22,935 nt of DNA from an uncultured Kiritimatiellota bacterium. GTDB taxonomy: Bacteria; Verrucomicrobiota; Kiritimatiellia; RFP12; UBA1067. This document shows positions 6,001 to 11,373 of the stretch, piece after piece. Numbering within the stretch: position 1 is the first letter of the stretch; every line of letters starts with the position of its first letter. A program made the translations under genes and the position numbers. The stretch lies in the NCBI GenBank assembly GCA_934675625.1, contig CAKURH010000059.1, forward strand, positions 1 to 22,935. The letters are read 5' to 3'. The notes below the pieces were generated by a model. The model made no database searches, was not told the origin of the DNA, and saw only the letters and a list, made by a program, of their open reading frames with translations.

Positions 6001-8667
6001 GGCGGCATCCGCGACGCCTTCCGTCCAGCACGGCGCGACCGTCAGCGCGGCGGACGAGACGAATCCGCCCGACAGATCCTGCGGCGACGCCTCGACAGGG
6101 CCGGAAAGCGTCAGCCGGTCCGTCTCGACGAAAACAAGCCCATTCCATTGGCAGATGACGTCGCGCACTTGTTCGCTCCCGATGCGGAGGCCGTCGTCCG
6201 CCTCGAAGCGGAATGCCCGCCCGCCCGCGACCGGCTGCGCCTCGACCGCCGTCCAGCCATTCGTCGTCGAGGCCCACGCGGCGTCCCGGAGGTACTTCCG
6301 GCGCAGGCAGCCGACCTCCTCGCCGTCGTCGATTCCGTCCCCGTCCGTGTCCGCCAGCCTCGGATGCGTGCCGCGCGCATGTTCCTCGGCATTCGAGAGT
6401 CCGTCGCCGTCGGGGTCGCCGGACGCGCCGTGGAGGCCGTTCCTGTCCTTCGGATCCAATCCAAACCGAACCTCCCATCCGTCGGGCAGCCCATCGCCGT
6501 CCGTGTCGGGATTCATGCCGGACGTGCCGCGACGGTACTCGTCGCCATCGTCCAGGCCGTCCCCGTCCGTGTCGGACAGGACGGGAGACGTGCCGTAATC
6601 GCATTCCGCAGAGTCGGAACGTCCGTCGCCATCCGTGTCCGAGAGGAGCGGCGATGTGCCAAGCTGGAACTCGCGGAGGTTGGAGAGCCCGTCGCGGTCG
6701 GCGTCCGCCGAGGCGTCCGAGCGCGAGGCGGGGTCCAGTCCGTGCCGCGCCTCCCAGGCGTCCGGCATCCCGTCGCCGTCGGTATCCGCCGTGAACGGAC
6801 TCGCGTCTGCCTCGACTTCCATGCCATCCTCCAGACCGTCGCCATCGGTATCGGGATTCAGCGGATCTGTGCCGAGGGCGATTTCACTGCCGTCGTCCAG
6901 CCCATCGCCGTCCGTGTCCGCGACACATGGGTTCGTGCCGAGGCGAAGTTCCGTCGGGTCGTCCAGCCCGTCCCCGTCGGTGTCGACGCGCGCGGGGGAC
7001 GTTCCAAGCGTCGAGAACTCATCGAAATCGCCAAGACCGTCGCCGTCCGAATCGACGAGAAGCGGCGACGAGCCAAGCGTCCGCTCCAGACCGTCCGAAA
7101 GGCCGTCCCCGTCGGTGTCGGCGACGAACGGATCGGATCCGGCCTCGACCTCCCAGCCGTCGGGCGCGCCGTCGCCGTCCGTGTCGGGATTGCCGGGGCT
7201 TGTCCCCAGGCGCAGCTCCGCCGCATCGTCCAGCCCGTCGCCGTCCGTGTCCGCGCGGACGGGATTCGTCGTCCCCGCGACCTCGTCCGCATCGGGAATC
7301 CCGTCGCCGTCGGTATCGGCGCGATTCGGATTCGTCCCGTGGACGCGCACCTCCGCGAAGTCGGAGAGCCCGTCCGCATCGCCGTCAGCGGAGAGGGGGC
7401 CTGTCCCCAGCGACACCTCTTCGCCATCCAGAAGGCCGTCACCGTCCGTGTCGGGATTCCGGGGGTCTGTCCCCGCCACGAGCTCATCAGGGTCGGAGAG
7501 CCCGTCGGCGTCCGAGTCGGCGCGGTGCGGATCCGTGCCGTGGACGAATATCTCGTCAGCCGTCAGAAGCCCGTCGCCGTCCGCATCGGAGTCAAGACGG
7601 TCGTTTTCGTCAAGCGGATGGAAATGGAGCGACGTGACGCTCGCGGAAATCGCGTTCGTCATCCATGCGCGACCCGTGAGGGACGCACCGACCGTGGCGT
7701 TCGTCACGGATTCCGAGACGAGGCGTGAGAGGTCGTAGCGGCAGACGAGGCGTCCGTCCGGGAAGAGCTCCGCCTGGAACGAGACGGGGTTCGCCGGGGA
7801 GCGGTGCAGCAGCGCGTCCCGCCACGTGAGAACAAGCGTGTTTGACGGCGTAAGGCAGTGCCAGAAGAGGGAGGTGAGGGAGTTTGTCCACGGATTGTCA
7901 CGGATTCTCACGGATTCGTGGAGATTCGTGCTGATTCGTGGCCAGTTGACTTCTGGGACAATGCCGAGCGAGGCGCGGAACGGGGCGAGCCATCTGCTGG
8001 TGGCGACATTCCCCGCGTTGTCGCGGACAAGCGGCTCGCCCCAGCCGTCGGAATGGACGCGCAGGGTGTCCACCTCGTTCGCATCAAAGCGGAAGGCCCA
8101 GTCCGGGAACGCGAGGCAGATCCAGTCCTCCGCCGCGCCAAACGCCCGCCAGTCGGCGCAGACGATCGCACCGTCGGGAGGGTCGAAGGAGAAGACCTCG
8201 TTCGTCCCGACGTGCGTGAGGAGGTAGCCGGGGGTGGAGTTGCTGTCGCTGAACACGGAGTTGTTGGAGGAGGGGAGGCGCGGAGTTTCTTCACCGCCTG
8301 TTGGAGCCTTGTCCACGAATTGACACGAATTGTCACGAATTGAGATTTGTGCAGATTCGTGTTGATTCGTGGACACCCATTCTTCTCTATCTCCGTGCCT
8401 CCGATTCTCCTCATTCTCCATGTCAAGCGTCGCAGACCCTTCAACCTCTCCAACCTCCGAAGTGCCCTGCTTGGTGCTGGCGAACGCCCACAGGGAAAGG
8501 GCGGCCGCGCCGAGGATGACGCGCCCGGCCTTCGGCTGCTTCTTGAAGAACGCCACAAGGTCTTGCACGGGGCGGACGTTCTTCTCGTGCAGGAGCGCGA
8601 CAAGCCACGCAATGGTCGACGCACACGCGAGGGAGAAAAGAAAAGCTGTCCAGGGTCTCGAAATCAT
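3013..8667 (-). CDS. Giant TSP3-repeat surface protein with C-terminal alpha/beta-hydrolase domain
   Basis: 1884 residues. Two hydrophobic segments near the N-terminus (about 7-26 and 49-65) could anchor it in a membrane. A beta-rich region with in-frame repeat-element peptides follows. Next come 19 TSP3-type repeats (about 359-786, consensus D-T-D-G-D-G-L-x-D then G-T-x-P), which bind calcium in known TSP3 proteins. A 200-residue lectin- or Ig-like insertion is followed by four more repeats (about 1004-1106). The C-terminal third holds an alpha/beta-hydrolase domain: an HGYN oxyanion-type segment near 1515, a nucleophile elbow AHSLGN with Ser1606, and a candidate catalytic His1707 in TDNHG. 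A lipase/esterase-like activity is inferred; the substrate is unknown. It is the first gene of a minus-strand operon, read from the promoter at 8733-8741. No clear Shine-Dalgarno precedes the chosen ATG. GC content drops sharply within the hydrolase-coding part. Confidence 0.85.
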   Translation of the reverse strand: MISRPWTAFLFSLACASTIAWLVALLHEKNVRPVQDLVAFFKKQPKAGRVILGAAALSLWAFASTKQGTSEVGEVEGSATLDMENEENRRHGDREEWVSTNQHESAQISIRDNSCQFVDKAPTGGEETPRLPSSNNSVFSDSNSTPGYLLTHVGTNEVFSFDPPDGAIVCADWRAFGAAEDWICLAFPDWAFRFDANEVDTLRVHSDGWGEPLVRDNAGNVATSRWLAPFRASLGIVPEVNWPRISTNLHESVRIRDNPWTNSLTSLFWHCLTPSNTLVLTWRDALLHRSPANPVSFQAELFPDGRLVCRYDLSRLVSESVTNATVGASLTGRAWMTNAISASVTSLHFHPLDENDRLDSDADGDGLLTADEIFVHGTDPHRADSDADGLSDPDELVAGTDPRNPDTDGDGLLDGEEVSLGTGPLSADGDADGLSDFAEVRVHGTNPNRADTDGDGIPDADEVAGTTNPVRADTDGDGLDDAAELRLGTSPGNPDTDGDGAPDGWEVEAGSDPFVADTDGDGLSDGLERTLGSSPLLVDSDGDGLGDFDEFSTLGTSPARVDTDGDGLDDPTELRLGTNPCVADTDGDGLDDGSEIALGTDPLNPDTDGDGLEDGMEVEADASPFTADTDGDGMPDAWEARHGLDPASRSDASADADRDGLSNLREFQLGTSPLLSDTDGDGRSDSAECDYGTSPVLSDTDGDGLDDGDEYRRGTSGMNPDTDGDGLPDGWEVRFGLDPKDRNGLHGASGDPDGDGLSNAEEHARGTHPRLADTDGDGIDDGEEVGCLRRKYLRDAAWASTTNGWTAVEAQPVAGGRAFRFEADDGLRIGSEQVRDVICQWNGLVFVETDRLTLSGPVEASPQDLSGGFVSSAALTVAPCWTEGVADAAVPSVAIFRRGTDGCVRYAIQYAGLASGTNAASFQATLVFTNGAYWATEVVYGADVPGGLRGVVGGWASVGVQDAVQGRRWSAGFGQYVPLPSSRQALQFISGTGTDPTIAEDAVDSDGDGLPDALERQIGTDPFEPDTDGDGLHDGWEHSHGFDPKAHNGEDGDSRNDADADPDGDGLTNGEEADWGTDPHDDDTDGDGVPDGVEVEQSSDPADATDGGRPASRVPVAFTFGDPSGSHSEKYRLVVKPSRKPDGQKPASAEEPRSFEWVNAEYGACETKTAMLLRGWTYEVRMFHAGTDIEDGSPDYDYSLSCSPPSCVGVVTNDPRRLFGSNGNSGESFEAEGKVAEILVLDGCLVGDYDRRDGFTDYDLSRVYRNRPLRHWINDDDDDGDTNEGDGDIPGLCAPTFLDAARLALGVGREPDYFNGRVDGRCDILDFTPVWIDMGRALRQLTTLSKDSRATDYALTLSQPEGAVNVVWTSLSTNNAARFLSMDVTGCGESLDERLEAARTVRLTRDETRLPDAFVEKMREDRANGVFLFEGRALENGNCLGTKAITLRCYRKPCTPGDGSHLFELKLPVSISPVEDMFRWVDERWVCGDTNGIPTRLGSPWNNPDSECNGTHYVFVHGYNVSAQSARGWAAEMFKRLRQSGSQAMFTAVDWYGNDSQLPWFIPKLGEESPNYYVNVEHAFDTAWQFAQDFNGNLHLPGRKIVLAHSLGNVLASSAAKDFDLQYGRYYMLNAAVPMEAYDSNAFTNAMIDCDWRALTNRVHSTDWWRLFAPSDGRQLLTWRGRFDGIKNAVNCYSPGEDTLGNITDNHGAIASMWNKNFWAAQELNKGTKKLKTLPESWGHAEGGWGFNPQLGTFDVVMGTPTAWLPRRAARRTDEELIRNPIFRPFDEAWLCSTGNVFSNAVRAVRARILADGIPATSFATGANELKSEVVRDNINYTSPVYLENGYPRGDEKWRHSSLKQFAYYFAFRFFKKIVEDEERSYEP
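5340..7593 (-). repeat. DNA array encoding 23 TSP3 calcium-binding repeats
   Basis: The coding strand repeats units of roughly 66-72 bp, each starting with codons for D-T-D-G-D-G. I count 19 units in the first block (about 6310-7593) and four in a second block (about 5340-5658), separated by an unrelated 0.65-kb segment. Four units are longer (for example after GLDPASRSD and GLDPKDRNG), which is usual for this family. The repeated acidic codons are also what creates a long open antisense frame, which is not a gene. Confidence 0.85.
7886..7943. repeat. Palindromic element copy 2, inside the giant gene
   Basis: Three CACGGAT heptamers at exact 10-bp spacing (7889, 7899, 7909) are followed by three ATTCGTG heptamers, also at 10-bp spacing (7914, 7924, 7934). 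The two sets are complementary apart from one position that would be a G-U pair in RNA, so the element can fold into a segmented hairpin. In the frame of the giant protein it is translated to a peptide containing ISTNLHESVRIRDNPW. It is homologous to the element at 8311-8374. Confidence 0.7.
8311..8374. repeat. Palindromic element copy 1, inside the giant gene
   Basis: Perfect 10-bp terminal inverted repeats, GTCCACGAAT (8311-8320) and ATTCGTGGAC (8365-8374), enclose further phased CACGAAT and ATTCGTG heptamers at 10-bp intervals. It has the same architecture as the element at 7886-7943. It is read in frame as a peptide containing VSTNQHESAQISIRDN. The matching layout and matching reading frame suggest either insertion of a mobile palindromic repeat into the gene or duplication of one insertion. 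Confidence 0.7.
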
Positions 8668-8732
8668 GGCGCCACTTCAATTTGATGTAGAAGAAATGCG
8701 AACTACAGCTCTCCACTTTCCAATTCGCCGAT

Positions 8733-8741
8733 ATTATATCA
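8733..8741 (-). promoter_or_regulatory. Extended -10 promoter of the TSP3-hydrolase operon
   Basis: The minus strand reads TGATATAAT, a perfect -10 with extended TG. The predicted start is near 8726, giving a leader of about 60 nt before the ATG at 8667. It is divergent from the regulator promoter at 8812-8820, about 70 bp away. Confidence 0.6.
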
Positions 8742-8782
8742 CATTTTTGCGGCCATTTTTTCGTCTATTTACACATTTTTGC
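8740..8782. promoter_or_regulatory. Candidate operator: 11-bp direct repeat between divergent promoters
   Basis: CACATTTTTGC occurs at 8740-8750 and again at 8772-8782, 32 bp apart, or about three helical turns. Both copies lie between the divergent promoters of the TSP3 operon and the XylR-like regulator, and the first overlaps the TG of the operon promoter. AraC-family proteins typically bind direct repeats, so this is a plausible site for the adjacent regulator. The region is T-rich, so chance repetition is possible. Confidence 0.4.
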
Positions 8783-8811
8783 TGACTTGGACTGAAGAAA
8801 TTACACAAGTT

Positions 8812-8820
8812 TGATATAAT
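8812..8820 (+). promoter_or_regulatory. Extended -10 promoter, leaderless, for the XylR-like regulator
   Basis: TGATATAAT is followed by only 6 nt (TCGCAC) before the ATG at 8827. The expected transcription start is therefore the A of the start codon. There is no Shine-Dalgarno sequence and no room for one. Confidence 0.65.
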
Positions 8821-8826
8821 TCGCAC

Positions 8827-10026
8827 ATGAAGAGAACTTTTGGCATTTTTCAGCCGCATCGCGTCCGCCCGCAGCCGCTGCGCCGCGTGCTCGTCGCGAT
8901 CAACATCGGCGGCGCGTCCGGGCGCGACGCGCTTTCGGGGTTCTTCCGCTTCGTCAACGCCGGCAAGCGCTGGCGGCTTCGGCTGCTCGACAGCACGTCG
9001 CGCATCCGCGAGACGCTGCTGCACGAGACGGCCGCGCCCTATGACGGCATCGCCACGGACTACCCGACCGACGCCGAGACTGTCGACCTGCTGGTGAACT
9101 GCGGCGTGCCGATCGTCTTCTCGCACTTCGAGAGCGACCGCCTCGACGTCTTCCCGACGGCCTCGTTCGTCCGGCTCGACGACGAGGCCGTGGGCCGCGC
9201 GGCGGCGGACTACTTCTTCGGCATGGGGAAGTTCGGCTCCTTCGTCTTCGTCGCGGGCTCGCCCGGACGGGAGGAGTGGTCAATTCGGCGCGAACGCGGC
9301 TTCCGCGCGGCGCTTGCGGCCCGGCAGCTCGCCTGCCGCACGCTCGTCCTGCCGCCGGACGCCAACGCCCGCGAAAACGCGGCGCTCGTCCTGACCTTGC
9401 GGCGGCTGCCGAATCCCGTGGCCGTCTTCGCAGACTGGGACAACGCGGCATTCCGTACGCTCGAAATCTGCGCCGAAGCCGGAATCGACGTGCCCGGACA
9501 CGTCTCGATCCTCGGCACAGACAACGACGAGGTGCTGTGTCGCGGCATCGAGCCCGCGCTCTCCAGCATTCTCCCCGACCATGTCGGGCTCGGCTTCAGC
9601 GCCGCGCAGGAGCTCGAGCGCCGCATGAACGGCGGCCGCCCCCGGCTGGTCGTCCTGAAGTCCGCCGTCCGCGAGATCCTGACGCGCGACTCCACGCGCA
9701 CGCCCCAACCCGCCGAACACCTCATCCGCCGGGCGAAGCGCTTCATCGAGGAAAACGACGCGCGCAACCTCACGCCGGCGGACGTCGTCGCGCACCTCGG
9801 CATCTCGCGCTCGCTCGCCGACCTGCGCTTCCGCGAGCTGACGCGGAAGACGCTGGGCGAGACCATCGCGGCCGCCCGCGTCGGCGCGGTCAAGCGCAAG
9901 CTCATGTCCTCGCGCGCGACCGTCACCGAAATCGCGCGCACCTGCGGCTTCCCGAACGCGCCCGCCCTCGTGCGCTTCTTCAAGCGCGAGACGGGGCTGA
10001 CGCCCGGCGCCTGGCGCGCCCGCTGA
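8827..10026 (+). CDS. XylR-like transcriptional regulator (LacI-type sensor plus AraC HTH)
   Basis: 399 residues. The N-terminal 280 or so residues resemble the periplasmic-binding-protein sensor of LacI/GalR regulators (RVLVAINIGG start, then PYDGIATDYP, VPIVFSH, RRERGFRAAL, HVSILGTDNDEVLC). There is no LacI-type DNA-binding domain in front. The C-terminal 86 residues are an AraC-type double helix-turn-helix (LTPADVVAHLGISRSLADLRF and VTEIARTCGFPNAPALVRFFKRETGLTPGAWR). This is the architecture of E. coli XylR, which senses a sugar. The gene is divergent from the TSP3-hydrolase operon and probably controls it, itself, or both; that is inferred from position. The start is fixed by the promoter 6 nt upstream, implying a leaderless mRNA. 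Confidence 0.85.
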   Translation: MKRTFGIFQPHRVRPQPLRRVLVAINIGGASGRDALSGFFRFVNAGKRWRLRLLDSTSRIRETLLHETAAPYDGIATDYPTDAETVDLLVNCGVPIVFSHFESDRLDVFPTASFVRLDDEAVGRAAADYFFGMGKFGSFVFVAGSPGREEWSIRRERGFRAALAARQLACRTLVLPPDANARENAALVLTLRRLPNPVAVFADWDNAAFRTLEICAEAGIDVPGHVSILGTDNDEVLCRGIEPALSSILPDHVGLGFSAAQELERRMNGGRPRLVVLKSAVREILTRDSTRTPQPAEHLIRRAKRFIEENDARNLTPADVVAHLGISRSLADLRFRELTRKTLGETIAAARVGAVKRKLMSSRATVTEIARTCGFPNAPALVRFFKRETGLTPGAWRAR

Positions 10027-10040
10027 AACGGCACCATATT

Positions 10041-10049
10041 TGGTATAAT
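10041..10049 (+). promoter_or_regulatory. Extended -10 promoter, leaderless, for xseB
   Basis: TGGTATAAT lies 7 nt (ACGCAAA) before the xseB ATG at 10057, so the transcript should start at or one base before the start codon. It sits in the 30-bp gap after the regulator gene. Confidence 0.65.
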
Positions 10050-10056
10050 ACGCAAA

Positions 10057-10251
10057 ATGAAATTTGAAGACAATCTCAAGAAGCTGGAGGGGCTGGTTGC
10101 GCAGATGGAGTCCGGCGCGCTCAATCTCGACGACATGATCAAGGCGTTCGAGGAAGGGCGCGCGCTCGTGGCGACCTGCCAGAAAGACCTGGAGTCCATC
10201 CGCCAGCGCATTGAAAAAGTCACCAAGTCGGGCGAAGTCGTTCAGCTATGA
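10057..10251 (+). CDS. xseB: Exodeoxyribonuclease VII small subunit
   Basis: 64 residues, the usual length for XseB. The sequence has the family pattern: FEDNLKKLEGLVAQMESGALNLDDMIKAFEEG, then CQKDL and a final ExxxKVTK region. XseB is a small helical protein that binds XseA to form exonuclease VII, which degrades single-stranded DNA in the cytoplasm. No xseA is present in the window. The gene has its own extended -10 promoter 7 nt before the ATG and overlaps the next gene by 4 bp (ATGA), so the two should be co-translated. The assignment is strong despite the small size. Confidence 0.9.
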   Translation: MKFEDNLKKLEGLVAQMESGALNLDDMIKAFEEGRALVATCQKDLESIRQRIEKVTKSGEVVQL

Positions 10252-11285
10252 AGCAGATCTACGTTCAGGCGCAGGCCGACCACATCGAATCGCTCTTCAA
10301 GGGCACGCCGCTTGCGGCCATCGAGGAACTTGTCTGGAACGCGCTCGATGCGGACGCGCGGGAGGTCAAGGTCGATCTTATCACGAACCCGCTTGGAGCC
10401 GTTGACGCCGTGCGCATTTCGGATGACGGGACGGGCATTGACGTCATCCGCGCCGACCAGACCTTCGGCAACCTCGGCGGCAGCTGGAAGCGCGCGGGAA
10501 AGGGGACGGTCTTGGCGGGCCGTCGGCTTCACGGCCGCCACGGGCGTGGCCGCTTCAAGGCGTTTGCGCTTGGCTTGAACGTCGAATGGCGCACGACGAT
10601 GCGCGCGGGCGACCGGCTGCTCTCCTATAAGCTGTCCGGCACGGCGGAGCGTCCCGGCGTCTTTGCGCTCGAAGACGCGCCGGCGGGCTTCGCGACGGGC
10701 ACCGAGGTCTACGTCACGAACGTGCGCGCGACGGTCGATTCGCTGCTGGACGTGGGCGAGACGGTGCAGAACCTTGCGGCGAAGTTCGCGCTCTACCTGA
10801 AGAGCTATCCGAACGTGCGAATCTACTTCAACGGCCTGCCCGTGACGCCCGTCATCGTGCAGCGGCAGGTGACCGACTACACGCTCACGCTGCCCAGCGG
10901 GGCGGAGGCGAAGCTCGAAGTCATCGAGTGGAAGCGCAAGTTCGTCGGCTCGGGGCGCCTCGTCTTCGCGGGGCCGGACGGCTTTCAGCTCCACGAGCAG
11001 CCGGCGGGTGTCCGCTCGGGTGCGGGCCTCAGCTTCACGGCCTACCTCGTCTCGCCGCGCTTTCCGGCGCTTGCGGCCGAGAACGCGCTCGTGATGGATG
11101 AGCTCAACCCCGAGGTGCGCCAGTATCTCGATGCGACGAAGAAGACGCTGAAGGCGCATTTCCTCGCCCTTGGCGGCGAAAAGAGCGCGTTCGCGCGCGA
11201 GTGGGAGGAGCGGATCGGCGCGTTTTCGGTGGAGGAGCGCAAGACGCTGCTTGCGCTTCTCAAGAAGTCGCTCAGGGCGAAATAA
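10248..11285 (+). CDS. GHKL-fold (MutL/Hsp90-like) ATP-binding protein
   Basis: 345 residues. Three ATP-binding motifs of the GHKL superfamily are clear: an N-box with E27 and N31 (EELVWNALDADA), a G1 box D59-D-G-T-G63, and a glycine-rich lid G96-R-H-G-R-G101 followed by RFKAFALG. The order and spacing match the MutL/Hsp90 ATPase domain, and a second beta-alpha transducer-like region follows (to about 250). There is no MutL endonuclease or dimerisation domain, and no histidine-kinase phosphoacceptor region. The last 60 residues are helical and charged. It overlaps xseB by ATGA, so translation is coupled. Many GHKL proteins of this kind are larger, so it may be a short form. A DNA repair or remodelling role is inferred from the xseB coupling only. 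Confidence 0.75.
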   Translation: MKQIYVQAQADHIESLFKGTPLAAIEELVWNALDADAREVKVDLITNPLGAVDAVRISDDGTGIDVIRADQTFGNLGGSWKRAGKGTVLAGRRLHGRHGRGRFKAFALGLNVEWRTTMRAGDRLLSYKLSGTAERPGVFALEDAPAGFATGTEVYVTNVRATVDSLLDVGETVQNLAAKFALYLKSYPNVRIYFNGLPVTPVIVQRQVTDYTLTLPSGAEAKLEVIEWKRKFVGSGRLVFAGPDGFQLHEQPAGVRSGAGLSFTAYLVSPRFPALAAENALVMDELNPEVRQYLDATKKTLKAHFLALGGEKSAFAREWEERIGAFSVEERKTLLALLKKSLRAK

Positions 11286-11306
11286 GCCCCCGTTCAAAAT
11301 ACCCCC

Positions 11307-11336
11307 TTGAAAGGCGAGGCCTGTTTTCGGTATAAT
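11307..11336 (+). promoter_or_regulatory. Promoter of the elongation factor G gene
   Basis: TTGAAA (11307-11312) and a perfect TATAAT (11331-11336) are separated by 18 bp. This is the only promoter in the window with a good -35 box, and the only perfect TATAAT that lacks the extended TG (it has CGG instead). The leader is about 30 nt and carries an AAAGGAAG ribosome binding site at 11356-11363, 10 nt before the ATG. Confidence 0.75.
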
Positions 11337-11373
11337 ATGCAAAATTTTTCTAAGTAAAGGAAGAAACAAGAAA

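Noticed and set aside
5116..7728. 870-residue open frame on the plus strand, antisense to the TSP3 array
   Set aside because: It is produced by the complement of repeated Asp/Gly codons. The sense strand encodes a clear repeat protein, and the antisense product has no recognisable domain or start signal.
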